Shown piece by piece: positions 23,365-35,682 of a stretch of DNA of 64,000 nt (position 1 is the stretch's first letter; the number at the start of each line of letters is the position of its first letter). A program made the translations under genes and the position numbers. The notes under the pieces are model-generated. The model did no database searches. It saw only the letters and a program-made list of their open reading frames with translations, and had not been told where the DNA came from. This DNA is from Onthophagus taurus (taxonomy: Eukaryota; Arthropoda; Insecta; Coleoptera; Scarabaeidae): assembly GCF_036711975.1 (NCBI RefSeq), contig NC_091972.1, positions 30,881,001 to 30,945,000 on the forward strand, read 5' to 3'.

Positions 23365-24799
23365 TCTTTATTTTTTATATTATAATTTGTGCGAATAAAT
23401 TTTCTATAAAATACATTTTCTGAGTACGTATTAGTTTTTTAATTAAATAAGTTTTTCTTTTAATTTTATTATAGTGGTGTTAACTGTTTAAAACTGATTA
23501 AACATACAGATTGTTATATTAGTCAGTATCTCATTTTTTTTAATCGCGTTTTGTTCTCTTCATTGTTGTTTAAAATAATAACGATATATTCGCCGAATAT
23601 AGAACAAAGTGAAGGTTATAATAATTTGAGTATAACATTTTTTAATCTAGATTAAACATACATTAAAATTATCCAAAGCCCGTTGAATTTATCTTGAACA
23701 ACAATCAAAAAGCGATTATTTCCGGTTATTAACATCCAGTTTTATTTTTCCTGCTATATCATAATTATTATTTAGAACATTCAGTTTAAAAGGTTAATTT
23801 TATCTCCTTAAAATTCCTTATTATTATACTATCAAATTAAATTTTTATTATTTTCAATAATAATCTTCCTCAATTACAGATACGCACATACTACGAAATT
23901 TTGACGTAACATATAACCAATTTAAATAAAACTTCATGTTTAAATGTTGAAATTTTGAAACATTAAGAAACGTTGAAAAATAAATGGTGCAATGTTTTAA
24001 ATATATTTCTACAATTCAAAATTTTGATTTGCTTTTATGTTTAAAACGGTAAGATCAACACATTTAATATGCTTTTAACTAATTCATCTCGCTAAGTAGA
24101 CGTGGTGAATAGCAATCAGTTCTATTTGAGAATAAAACGAGAATGATATTTTACAAATTCTACGATAAAGAAGAAAATATAAACAAGTTGTTCTTAAAAT
24201 AATACAAATCCTGTAACCAGTTCAAGAATGACTTTCCAATTTTAGAGGTTGTACTCATTTTATTTTCCTTGGTTTTGTTAGATTATGTTGTGTTCCGAGG
24301 TGGTATCCACTATGAATTTCTGTTGCTGTGACTTTTCTCTGAGGATTTATGCCCTCATCCTGTTACTCTTTAGCCTTGAAAGAGTCTCTCTCCTTTTATC
24401 GTTATTCTCATTATTACTCATAATCTGTTATTTGAAGAAGGCTCTAAAAGCATCTTACAATTAGATTAGTTATCTTTTTTATTTTCGGTACATTTCTTAC
24501 CTTAGTTTTATACCTCCCACTGAGTATAGAAATACACAACAAAAGCTTATCACATTTTACGTTTCTTGACATTATAAAAAAATTTATGGCTAGATAATAG
24601 ATTTTGCATGCCGTCTACTTCGCGTAAAACAGATAAGTGGAACGTACTTGGGTAAACAAGAAAATGATAGTGGTATATCTTGCGCAGACACAGCTCAGAC
24701 AGTGCCAATGGTCATAGTACGACATTGTTTTCTGTCCGAAAGCAATATAAGATTCATCACTGTCTTTTAACCGAAAAATAATCCCGTCCTGAGATTTAT
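23365..24799. other. Intergenic DNA
   Basis: AT-rich sequence up to about 24250, then a less AT-rich stretch to 24799. No ORF, element end or RNA gene could be supported. Confidence 0.4.
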
Positions 24800-24810
24800 T
24801 TAGTTATAAT

Positions 24811-25732
24811 TAGAGACCGGATTTATATGCTTTTGCATGTTTTGCATATAACTTCATATTTTGCATTTTTATCGCATATAAATTTAGTTATCCATATAGT
24901 TCGATATAATCGCATGTAATTTCGTATGAGCGCATGTTTTGTCCATATTTCAATATAACAGCAGTTAATTTGACACTGGTGGTATCTAGTAGCAGACAGA
25001 GAGTTAAAAGTGCGGCAGTGGTGTGCTTTACAACATAACTTTGATTGTGTGGTTCCCCTCCGATTTTCGTAACATAACCTCTAAATCATTTCAAGCCACA
25101 CAAGTGTTCAAGTGATTTATACGTTAAGTTAGTGTGTTAAAGAAACAATAAATCATAATGCCGAAAGTGGGTTCTTCTAAGGCGGAATTGCTTGAAATGT
25201 GGATAAACATATCTAACCAGCTAGTGACTGACAGGAAAATTGTTTTTTGCAACGCCTGTTCCAAACAAGTACGTATAAATTAAAGTTTGAAGACTTTTTT
25301 TCTATATAAAGATCAGGTAGCAAATTCAACCAAAGTTTTATTTCTGATGCAATGCCTGAATCATCACAACAAATCGCTGGAAATGAGTTTTTTTTCGATT
25401 TATGCAACGCCATAGCCCAATCAAATATACCATGGAACAAATTGGAAAATTGGAAAATCCAGAAACTTTACTGTTTCAAATTTATAGCTATTGTCGTTGT
25501 AAATAATATCTTTGTATGCTGTTTTGTAATCTTTATATATTATATTTTATTATATTTATATACTATTTGTTACAATGCAACATTAAAAGTAGTATTTATG
25601 TAACACATATGCATTTTTTTTTGTTTTGACCGCATGATATTGTCCATATTTCCGGAATATTACTACATATTTTGACCAATTTTAAACACATATAAAAAAC
25701 TTGTTTATTTTTGTCGCATATAAATCCGGGCC
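24811..25732 (+). mobile_element. hAT-like element, internally deleted, with a BED/CGGBP1-like fragment
   Basis: Ends are inverted: ACCGGATTTATATGC on the left and CCCGGATTTATATGC read inward from the right. An 11-bp direct repeat, TTAGTTATAAT, flanks them (24800-24810 and 25733-25743); hAT duplications are 8 bp, so part may be terminal or chance. Inside, a + ORF begins near 25158 (MPKVGSSKAELLEMW) with a zinc-finger-like FCNACSKQV. A second piece at 25352-25450 reads FFFDLCNAIAQSNIPWNKLE, as in CGGBP1-like/hAT N-termini. Most of the transposase is absent, so it could only have moved in trans. Confidence 0.65.
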
Positions 25733-26039
25733 TTAGTTATAATAGTTTTCGTTATTGTAAAATCCTATGGAGCGGGTATCATTGTGACTGCAGTATTTTC
25801 AATAAAGGTTTAAAAACGGCATAATATTTCTTTAATACAAATGAACGACAACAATGACGATTTGGGATGAGGCATGCAAATCTTATCTCTAATCTTAATC
25901 TCGGCATAATATTTTGGAGTGTTAGATATTTTTTAGATTCTTTTTACAATTAAGAGTAAAACAGTCTTCTTCGTCATAATTACTTTTTTCTCTTCCACAT
26001 CTGCCTCATCACTTCCACTTTGATCATTTTGTCCAACCA

Positions 26040-27400
26040 TAAAACGTTCAGTATGCTACGATATATTCATAGCAAAATACCTCCAGTCTCTTTACGTCAA
26101 TTCCTTTTAATGTCGAAACTTACGTGTCATACTACAGCACTAATAGTACGTAATAGTACACTATAGTCTCACCATTCGTAGTTTTAATTCAAGGTTTATA
26201 TGTCGAAAATAGAAGATCCACTTCCTTCCCGTTCAATTCTAATTCATATTTCTTCAGAGTTGTTATTGTCCTCATTCACAATAAAATTGGCCCTAAATAT
26301 TTCTATTCATTTACTCGTGCTGCTTTTTGTTCGTAGTACAGATATGATTAGTTGTATATGCTGGTCGTGTTTGACTTTATCGATGGCTTTTATTATAGTC
26401 GATAAAGCATAATAACATATAAAGCAATCAGTGATGACCTTGTTCCTAGGCCTTTACGGAATCCAAATTTTATGTTGCTGATGTCTGTATATAGTTTTTT
26501 TGTGTTCTATTATGGGTCACTTTCAACAAGACTTTTAATCTGCGAGTCATTAGGCTTATCATACAAAAATTGATAAATATGAAAATTGATAGCAACATTT
26601 GTATTCGGTGCTGTTCTATATTTTCAAGGTTAATATGTCGCCTTTCACCTTTTTAGGTTTGTGCAATATAGTGCTTTCGTATTTCTACTTTTCGGTTTAT
26701 TTCTGTGACTATTTTACCATTGCCGTCCTAGAGCAAATTGAGTTATTTACCTATACTGGTGCCTGCGAGTTCTTTGAATATTTTGTGTATGAAGAAATTA
26801 TGTTTTGCGTGCAACTCCTCAATATCCTCACATTTTATTTGTAATGTTCTTCCTTCGCTTCCCTAACCTTTGCGCGAAGTATTGGTTGTGTTATCTTACA
26901 TTGTAGATCATTCTTTCCTTTGAAGCTTCTTCCCTAGCCATGAAAGTAAGAATTTCGTTTGTTTTTCTATCTACGGACCTTAGCATTATAGTCCTCAAGT
27001 TTGAGTCAGTCCGTATTTGTAAGAACACGACTGGGTCTAAGATAGAGACAAAGTTGATGACGAACGCCATAATATGTTTTTAGATAGTAATTGCGACACC
27101 ATATAATCAATTGATAATGATCGCTACAACATTATCTTTATTTCCAAAAAAGTACAATATACCTATTTTTTGTTGGGACTTGATCATGATCTAGTAATCT
27201 TGTTTCACTGGTTCCCAATGTGTGGATCTCAGTCTTTACATTTCGTGAATGATGTTATGTATTTTTCCATGGTCAAGGAGGTATTAAGGAGGCATGGTCT
27301 CACGTTCCATATGTCAATCTCTAATTTGTCTGTTTTCTTAATTTTGTGCATCGCCGTTCTCGGAGATCCGATTGGGGAGCTTATCACTCCCGACTAGTGA
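26040..27400 (-). mobile_element. RTE-like LINE, decayed, all three regions traceable
   Basis: Reading 5' to 3' on the reverse strand: 27190-27390 holds KLEIDIWNVRPCLLNTS (the tWNVRtLl endonuclease start); 26700-26860 holds CEDIEELHAKHNFFIHKIFK, then ELAGTSIGK (the linker before RT); 26160-26420 holds CFIDYNKAIDKVKHDQHIQL (RT block 2). The pieces are in different frames with stops. Order and spacing argue for one element. Confidence 0.65.
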
Positions 27401-29584
27401 TGTAAACAGAAAAGAAAGATTAGTTTTTTGTTAAAAAAATCGTTTAAAGTGTATTTTAGACTGTGTGGAATAAGAATCTCGGTGCCGACTCGTTGTGTTC
27501 CTATCAACTTTAAAGAAGTCTCATATTTTTCAAAGTATTTAAATTTTTTTTTAATTTTAAGTTTGTATCATCTTACTCTAGGAATGTATGTAGCCGTTTT
27601 TCGGTGTGTCTAAAGTTACCTGTTTTGCAACCATTTTTTTGCATGTTTTTATCAATAAATACAATATTTCTAGTTCTAGTTTTTTGAGATTAAAAAAGTA
27701 ATCGTACTCGATATTTGATTATTCAACTTCCAGTTTAAAAGAACTTGATTCTGCACGATTTGCTAGCCTAACGTTGCAGATATCTGGCGGCTGCAATTTT
27801 AATAACTGTAAATAAATTAAATAATATTTTAGAACTAGAATAGCTGCTTATTAAAACTCTAAAATCCGTTTTTAAAAAACTTTTTTCCCAGCATTGCAAA
27901 AACTCTTAAATTTGTCTTTGTTTTCGTGTCTCCGAGGTGGCATACTCCCTTACAATATCAACAATACTAGTAGTAGTATTATTATTTGTGCATATGTCTC
28001 TCTTCACAGTTTCGGATTTTGGGTAATATAAACTATTTTAGCTACTCTTTCGATTAAAAGACCTTTCTTAATCCCTGCAGAGCATTAGAAAACATTCCTA
28101 ATGGAAATGTATTTTTACATCTCAAATTCCATCAATATCACCTCCACAAGGCATAACCTAATTTTGTAAGTTGCACACTCAATCAATCAGAACTAGGTTC
28201 CGTCGTCCAACCATTTTTAATAACCCTCAAATTCCTCTCGGTCATCGGTTACATGACAATATGTACTTTCGGCGTCTAACAGTATATTATAAATCTGTTA
28301 AAGTTTCTTTCTATGTATCTGCGTTTTAATATTTTATGAACCCATAAACATTTCTTATCTGGACTTACCTATTTTCTTCTACTTCTCTTTTATTAAACTT
28401 GACATGGAACCCGTAAGTTGACCGTTCGATCAACAAACTATGACTAAGGCTTTAATCAATAGTTGATCCGAGTTATTCGGTGGATCCGTAGATAGTAGAG
28501 CGAATTGTTTTTCCTAGACATATTATTTTTAAATGATGTCTGATCGTAAATTGTTGTCTGCAAGTTTATATCTTTTAACAAATAGGCACACATATAACCT
28601 TTTAAATATATCATGTAACATCTAACCAATTTCTTTCATATAAAACATAGATTTTAATCTTCATAAAATTTAATCATATATGAATATTAAGTGAAATTTT
28701 GGTCACATCTTTAAAGCGGACTTTGTACGTTTTTTAAACAAATGGTCGATATTATAAGATCAATAAAATTGTTATCAAAAAAATCGTGAATATCGCGTGA
28801 TTTTGTTAGAGATTTAAAATTATATTGTTTCTATACATATATTGATTGTGTAGTTAACTAAATATATGGTTATATTTTACAAAATGTTTTTCAAAGAAAT
28901 CTACTTTAAACAATAAAATCAATTAAAATTAATGTTATACAATAAAAATTTAAAATAAAATAAGGAAATAAATATAATGAATCAAATAGAATTCTTAGAA
29001 TGTTCCATTTTTAATGATTTTTAAACTTAACTACTGTATTTATGTAAAACTGTTGGTGAAAGTGTTTAACCTTGGACTGCGGCTTTATTACTGAGAAAAC
29101 AGGATCAGCTAACTGATTATGAGATTAATGTGTTGTGAATAGATTTTTAAGAGCAATTGTAAACGAGTATTTAATAGTAACCTAGAGGAAAAGAAAAGTT
29201 ATCTTTAAAAAACTCTGCATAGTTATAAAGCAAAATTATAAAATAATTAATTAAATCCCATTCAAACATCTTAAGTTACCTAATAACTTAATGCTTACAA
29301 CCTTCTCGCTCAATAATCTAAAATCTAAACAATCACAATTTACAAATAAGATTACTAAACAACCTTGAATCCTCTAAGATTTATATTTATCCTTATTCAA
29401 AAAAAAAATTAAATGTATTTTTTTCAATTTATATTAAAATTAACCAATTTATTCCGGATCTAAAAACTGTTTATTGTCGAGGTAAGTTAATTTTTAATGC
29501 GAATCACGTAATTAAATGTATATTATTACGACTATTCCCGAGAATTGTTAGTATAAACTCCCCACTTTTACCTATTCGTTTACC
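27401..29584. other. Intergenic DNA upstream of the 29.7-kb CSP gene
   Basis: The first half (27.4-28.6 kb) has more balanced composition but no recognisable motif. The second half is strongly AT-rich. No gene supported. Confidence 0.4.
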
Positions 29585-29591
29585 TATAAAA
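29585..29591 (+). promoter_or_regulatory. TATA box of the 29.7-kb CSP gene
   Basis: TATAAAA 81 bp before the ATG, giving a predicted 5' UTR of about 50 nt. No clear TCAGT initiator. Confidence 0.6.
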
Positions 29592-29665
29592 GTACTTGAA
29601 ACTCATGCAATTATTGCAATTTGCGCAAGATCTTTTTGCAAGAAGTGCAACAATAATAATCCAAG

Positions 29666-30106
29666 ATGAAGTGCCTTATTCTTACTGTTTTGGTTGTTGT
29701 TACCGTCGCTTTTGCGGCCGATGAAAAATACACCACCAAGTACGATAACGTTGACTTAAAACAAATTTTAAGTAACAAGAGATTGTTGAAGGGCTACGTT
29801 TTTTGTTTATTAGAAAAAGGACCGTGTAGCCCAGATGGTACAGAATTAAAACGTAAGTAATAAAAATTAATTTTAATTAAATCTATAAAATAATCTTAAA
29901 TATTAATAATAGGTGTTCTTCCTGACGCCATTGCAACCGATTGCGCTAAATGCAGTGATAAACAGAAAAATGGTAGTAAAACTGTTTTAAGGCATTTGAT
30001 TGATAATGAACCTGAATATTGGAAGGAATTGGAAGCCAAATACGACGAGAAAGGCCAATACAAAAGCAGATACGAAGCTGAACTTAAAAGTGATAAAAAG
30101 GAATAA
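29666..30106 (+). CDS. Chemosensory protein, 126 aa
   Basis: Exons 29666-29852 and 29913-30106; the 60-bp intron (GTAAGT...AATAG) is in phase 1 after Lys62. Signal peptide MKCLILTVLVVVTVAFA, then DEKYTTKYDNVDLKQILSNK. Cys47, 54, 73 and 76 form the CSP pattern ([12 protein letters not shown] ... DCAKCSDKQ). Exon 2 has VLPDAIA and the aromatic motif YWKELEAKYDEKGQYKSRY. The C-terminus ends KSDKKE, not the GI(N/K)-type end of four other copies. Soluble secreted carrier by family; ligand unknown. Confidence 0.95.
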
Positions 30107-30280
30107 GTGAGAAAACGGTGGAATGGAGATTAAGTATTTTTTATTAACAAAAATAGTGATGAAGTAGAAGCGGTATTGATGTTAAAATTTTTTTCTTAAA
30201 ACTAGCCAAAATAGTTTACTTTTTTTGTTGTATATCTTTATGATTTTGTTAAATTCTTCTTAAAAAAATATAGAAAAATT

Positions 30281-30286
30281 AATAAA
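30281..30286 (+). terminator. Poly(A) signal of the 29.7-kb CSP gene
   Basis: AATAAA 174 bp after the stop codon. Confidence 0.5.
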
Positions 30287-31889
30287 AATGCTTGACATTG
30301 GATATTGATTTTTTTTACAAAAAATAATCAGTTTTTATTCTCAATTACTAAATAAACTTCAAAATAAATTGAAATAATTAGCAATTTTTCAACAAGTTAA
30401 CGACTACCGTTAAAATCTCTGCAGGAGATTTTAATACGATTTTACGATGCGTTAAAATGTTTAGAGTTGTTTTAGCCACCAAGAAGTTGTCATTATACAT
30501 CATGACGACAATAGAAGAGGTAGTAAAGTATATTAACTATTAAATTCAAAAAAGGTTGGGTTGTACCCTTTCCCGGACAATTTCTGGAGACGGTTGTATT
30601 ATCTTTTCATCCGTAACAAGTTTGAAATCATACAAACTCAGATTTATTTGATATCTGAATATTTCATAGTTTCACATATCCATTTGCAATCAGACTAAAT
30701 TATTAAATAAATTTTAATCAATCAAAATTCAGAATATTGCGCTATTAGAATATTGAAAGTAGTGCAGCCCAATTCTTTCTTCAATCACAAGTTGCACTTT
30801 TAGAAATAAAGTAGAAACATTTCGACGAATGAGTTAGATTGGATTTGACTTTTTTTCTTAACATTTTGAGACACAACACCAACGCAACATAAAATTCTTT
30901 CCTCGGAAGATACACAAATTCAGAAACTTTAGTCTTGTTTCTGAAATGATTCTACACCTTTGAGAGAAGAAAACTTGAAAGATCTATAATTGGTTTCTAA
31001 AGATATTGTTTGATTGATAAGCAAAAACTAAGCCCCGACTTTTTAATTTTTCATCGTTGATCTTCAAAAGAGGTATGGACAAATGATAAAAATATAGCAA
31101 GATGAAGTTGAGCAGCACCATCTATCCCACAATCTTAAATATACAGATATTAAACATTTTGATTATAAATCATTTTTAGTTTACCTCTCGTGAATCCTAA
31201 AGAACCAAATATTTTACAGAATTGATATGAGGTAATAATTTAAACTTGTTTTGTTGCTGTGAATATCAAAGAAATGATGAATATCAATCATGCTCTCTTT
31301 CATAGACATCATAAGCTTTTAATAAGGATATTTTATGATGTTAATTACTATAAAACTTGAAGCCGTAACTCAAACAGGCATATGTTAAATTGTTGAAGTC
31401 TTTTTGACCAAACAAAGTCTGAAATGTGTGTTTCACGTATGTATCTATAAAGTTATATAAGAAGGTACATGTCCACGTCGTTTGGACCTTTACTAGCTTG
31501 ACTCTCACGACAGATATACAAGTATGATCTGAGATCCTTAAATTATGTATACAAAATACATTGATTGTTAGCTGTATTTAATAAAAGACATCTCAAGACA
31601 ATCATCATGTGTTTCACATTCTTCAGTTGCTTTTTTTAAAGCAGTGTAAAACTTGTTGACTGTTATTTGTGAAACATTAGACTTTTAATCTTTAAATTTA
31701 ATTCTTCACACTTTAAACTACAGCTCGGACTGTAAAATCTAAAATATCTGGATTGATGAATACATACATTCGATTTAATGAAAATGATAATGTGGAAGTA
31801 TATTTGACGAAAGTTTGCATCAAACGGCATAAATCTAATAATTCAAATACGGTGATGTTACATATTATTCTTGTCTAAGCAAACATATA
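30287..31889. other. Intergenic DNA
   Basis: AT-rich, with no ORF, element end or RNA gene that I can support. Confidence 0.4.
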
Positions 31890-34000
31890 CAGCCGAACCT
31901 GGATAAGTGGGATCTCTGGCGAACAACTTCAAAATCCCACTTATAGAGGTGTCCCAGTAATCCAAAATCCCATTTATAAAAATTTTAATCCCACATACGA
32001 TTCGGTGCTGAACTGTTGCAGTCTAGTTCTTGCGTTAACGATCTCGGAATTGCGATGGATTCTAAACTGCTGTTTGGTCAACATATTGAATTAATGTTTT
32101 CCAAGGCTTTGCAACGTTTGGGTTTCATTATTAGATCGTGTAGAGCTTTCACCAATATATCCTGTATCATAAAACTTTATATGGCTTACGTGCACAGCAT
32201 TCTAAGTTTTGCGTCATTGGTTTGGAATCCCGTGTATGCAACTTACGTTGATCGTATTGAGTTGGTGCAACGGAGGTTTGTACGGTATTTGGCGCATAAG
32301 TTTTTCTTGCCATATTGCGATTATGCTCGGAGATGTGCGGTCTTTGGCCTGAGGTCCTTGCGGGGTCGTCGTAACCTCTCGGATTCAATATTTCTGTTTA
32401 ACTTAGTAAATGGGTTGATAGACTGCCCTAACCTTGTCTCCGAAGTATATTACATTACCCCTTTATATACTGTGCGCGCTCATAGCCTGTTCAGATTGCC
32501 CGCATCCGCCTCGATCGCTCACATGAATTCACCTTTGCCTCGTATTATGCAGTTTTATAATCGGCACTGCCACTTGTGTGACTTGTTCGGCATGTCGTTG
32601 GAGTCGTTTAAACGTGCCCTCGCCTCTTTAGACGTAGTACGGTAGTAATTATAATTTGTTAATTTTCTTTTTTACCATTTAGTTAATTTTATAGAATTAA
32701 TTTGATTTGATTTGTATTATGTTTGTTTCTTTGTTTATCTTTTTGTACTGATTGTCACTTTGAAGAAATATTGTTGTACAATTGTTTTTCTAGTGGATAC
32801 TTCACTGGGATTTTTCCTCTTTGTATCCCAGAAGCAGAATAAATAAATAAATAAATAAATACAGGGATTTTTACAGGATGTTTTTACAGCTCTGGTTATT
32901 GCATCTTGATTCAAGTTTTCATTATGATAAAATTTCAAAATATCATCATCATTTTGATGCAGTGATTTGATCTTCGCATCTTTCAGTAACAGTCATCCAA
33001 TGTTCGAATTCTATCACTGGTTGTTCTTTATCTTCATGAAATTCATCAACATTCATTTCTTTATCCAATCGGTTTTTTGCAATCCAGCCTTCCTAGCAAA
33101 GCGCATAACTTGCAATAAATTTATTTCCCGTGGAATTTCTTCTTCCATACATTTTTAGTATGTGTTTCACAACAATTTGACGATAAAAATCTTTCAAATT
33201 TTTGATAATACCTTGATGCAGTGGTTGTATAAGCTGGTTGTGTTAGCAGGAAGAAACGAAACTGTGATACTGTTTAATTTAAGAATGTCCTTGTGAGCTG
33301 AGCAGTTATCAATAAAAACAGTAATTTTTCTTTTTTGATGACTCATTTTCTTGTCTAAATTCAATCACCAATGAAGTTTAAAATTAATCCAGTCTGTTCG
33401 ACATTAAAAATGTTTTTCGGTTCAAATTCTCTTAGAATTTCTGGTAAATCATTAATCCAAGCATTAGAAACCGTATTATCAACAGACTTGCTCTGATCAC
33501 AGATTTTTTAAATGTTAAATCAATCCTCTTTTTATAACCTTCTATCCAACCAGTACTGGCAACAAAATCTTGAAGATTTATTTTTTTTGCAAAATCTAAG
33601 GCATTTTCTTTTAAATTGTTGCCATTTATAGATATATTTTGTGAGTTACACTGCTCTATCCATTTTGTTAAGCAATCTTTCAAAATTAGAAACTCTTGCC
33701 GCAGCCTTTTAAGTTTTTCGCGTCTTTTGGATGATTCATCTAAAAGTTTATTTGCATCTGCCAAGTTCGTCCCAGAGTTGATCGTGGAATCCCAAATTCT
33801 TTTATTAATTCACTCCTACACTTTCGCGACTTATACGCATTAACTACTTTTATTTTATCGCTAATGTTTAAGCTTCTTAAAGTATGTTTACTTGATATGA
33901 TCACACAGTTGGAGTCTTTGTAGACTAACAACAACTCGTTTAAACCTACACATATGTATACGTTGACGCCTTCCCTTAGCACCTTCGTCTATTTACAGAG
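31890..34000 (-). mobile_element. pogo/Tigger-type (CENP-B-like) transposon, interrupted by a LINE
   Basis: On the reverse strand the N-terminus has the helix-turn-helix KVVNAYKSRKCRSELIKEFG, IPRSTLGR (33760-33890). It is followed by the CENP-B-type DNA-binding region (WIEQCNSQNISINGNNLKEN, then ALDFAKKINLQDFVASTGWI; 33500-33720). The DDE core lies at 33190-33350 (ITVFIDNCSAHKD, then ITVSFLPANTTSLY) and C-terminal sequence at 32870-32960. The left end at 31890 (CAGCCGAACCTGGATAAGTG) resembles a pogo/Tigger terminal repeat; the matching right end was not found. Frames shift several times. A LINE fragment sits at 32005-32868. Confidence 0.75.
32005..32868 (+). mobile_element. CR1/jockey-like LINE 3' fragment inside the Tigger element
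   Basis: An open frame of 209 codons (32016-32645) carries the C-terminal third of ORF2: NDLGIAMDSKLLFGQHIELM, LGFIIRSCRAF, SILSFASLVWNP, RIELVQRRFVRYLAHKF. It is followed by a 3' UTR and an (AATA)n tail at 32839-32862. The long open frame suggests a younger insertion than the host transposon. 5' truncated, with no RT core. Confidence 0.75.
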
Positions 34001-34082
34001 GTAAAAAAGTTATTACAATGGAACAATTCCTACTGGGGTTAAAATGAAAATATTCAGTTTCTGTCATAACTAAGTGGTTAAT

Positions 34083-34196
34083 TTTAAACTAAAATTAGAA
34101 CTAAAACTAGAACTAACACTAGAAACTTTCGGGTTTCTAGTTTTAGTTCTAATTTTAGTTTAATTCACACCGGCCGTGAAAGCTTTCGTACTTATA
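34083..34196. mobile_element. MITE, ACTAGA-hexamer family, copy 3
   Basis: Short copy: a left arm of ACTAAA/ACTAGA hexamers (34083-34130), the shared block AAACTTTCGGG, then an inverted arm ending in the family terminus TTCACACCGGCCGTGAAAGC (34163-34182). The centre is shorter than in the 18.5-kb copy. Confidence 0.7.
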
Positions 34197-34908
34197 TGGT
34201 TCATTTTAATTTCGGTTTTGATTTAAAATTTAATTTGTGTCATAACTGAGAAAATGGTGGCCATTTCTACTTCAAACATAATGTTCATTTGCTTTGCTAA
34301 CCGATGCTGATATGTATAATATATGTCATAAAATTAAAGACATCAAATGAAACGTTATACAATTTTGTTATCGTATTATTCGAAAATGTAACAAGAACGA
34401 ATATTATTTTTGAAAAATTTAACAACTCATATTTGATAACATTACCAAATTGATTATGATTATGAAAGAAGACATAAATTCTTTTCTAATAAAAACTTTT
34501 GACATTTACTTATATTATTACTTATATTATTTTAACATAAACTTTTAGCGTTCATCAACGTTAGTATTGACTTTTTTGCTTTCACCTTGAGAACGTTTTA
34601 TATATTTGTTTCTAAAAATATTTAATAATCCGATTCCACGTTATCTTATATTAGTTAAGAATAGCTCCTAGTATCAGATAAACTCAAACATAATTTTAAA
34701 GAAAAACTTTATTGTAATTGAAAATGTATTGTTTTAATTTTCTTCAAATTTTGTAATCAACGCTAAAACAATAATATTTCCAAAATTTAATATTAAGCAT
34801 CATTAACTAAACATTAGATAAATAAAATAATAAATTAACATGATTGTTAGAATTGAAGTATTAAAATAAGAACGAAAAATAAAAGACTTTTTTAATGCTT
34901 CATTTAAA
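34197..34908. other. AT-rich intergenic DNA
   Basis: No gene or element recognised between the MITE and the 3' end of the next CSP gene. Confidence 0.4.
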
Positions 34909-34914
34909 TTTATT
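34909..34914 (-). terminator. Poly(A) signal of the 35.0-kb CSP gene
   Basis: TTTATT on the + strand, AATAAA on the coding strand, about 70 bp past the stop codon. Confidence 0.5.
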
Positions 34915-34984
34915 AAAATATGTAAATTGAAAAAACATGATTAATAAGGTAACATCCTTTTAATCACCATTTTGACATATTAAT

Positions 34985-35426
34985 TTAGATCTTGATACCT
35001 TCCGCATGTGCTTTGTTTCTATATTGTTTCACATACACTCCCTGTGGATCATATTTTGCTTCCAAATCATTCCAGATTTTTGATTCATTATCAATCAAAA
35101 AATTAATAATCTTTTTAGCACCAGCCTTTTGAACATCGGTACATTTCGCACAATCGTTTTGTAAAGCATCGGGTAAATCAGCTAAATTCACGAAGAATCA
35201 TTAAAAGCTATTACTTTTATAGTGCATATTACTTACTTTTAAGTTCAGTTCCATCGGGACTGCAAGGCCCTTTATCCAATAAACAATTAGTGTAACCTTT
35301 TAATAATCTTTTATTTTTTAAAATGTCGTCAAGATTCACGCCATCGTATCGGGTGGTATATTTTTCAACTGCAACAGCAACAACTGCCGTTAAACAAAAA
35401 AAAGCAATGAAGATGAATTGTTTCAT
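34985..35426 (-). CDS. Chemosensory protein, 128 aa
   Basis: Exon 1 is 35426-35237 and exon 2 is 35181-34985; the 55-bp intron (GTAAGT...TTTAG) is in phase 1 after Lys63. Signal peptide [19 protein letters not shown], then [20 protein letters not shown]. Cys48, 55, 74 and 77 fit the pattern. Exon 2 differs from the other copies after the last cysteines ([20 protein letters not shown]) and ends AEGIKI. It lies 257 bp from the next CSP gene in the same orientation. That tight tandem pair contrasts with the 5-10 kb spacing elsewhere. Confidence 0.95.
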
Positions 35427-35448
35427 TCTTAACGATTTGTATAACCGG

Positions 35449-35482
35449 ACTGATTCAACTTTGAGTTTTCGAACTATTTATA
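35449..35482 (-). promoter_or_regulatory. Core promoter of the 35.0-kb CSP gene (TATA + initiator)
   Basis: On the coding strand TATAAATAG (35474-35482) is followed 29 bp later by TCAGT (35449-35453), the arthropod initiator. The predicted 5' UTR is about 25 nt. Confidence 0.75.
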
Positions 35483-35610
35483 TTCGTTTTCTTGCAGGTT
35501 TAGATACTTACCTTAATTTCTTTATGATTATACTAATGGTTTAGAAATTTAGTCGATTAACAAAATTTCCAAAGATTTAAGAAATCACAATAGATTTTAA
35601 AAGTACATTT

Positions 35611-35616
35611 TTTATT
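35611..35616 (-). terminator. Poly(A) signal of the 35.7-kb CSP gene
   Basis: TTTATT on the + strand, about 67 bp past the stop. It lies between the stop of this gene and the promoter of the next. Confidence 0.5.
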
Positions 35617-35682
35617 TAACTGGATTATTTAAGTACAAAAAAGTTAATAAAAAACATCAATACAAACATTAATAAAAATCAA

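Noticed and set aside
26200-26412. 70-codon + strand ORF
   Set aside because: Antisense of the reverse-strand RTE-like RT fragment.
31614-31645. Possible further hammerhead-like motif (CTGAAGA ... GAAACA on the reverse strand)
   Set aside because: No pairing for helix I or II could be drawn, and the helix III palindrome is missing.
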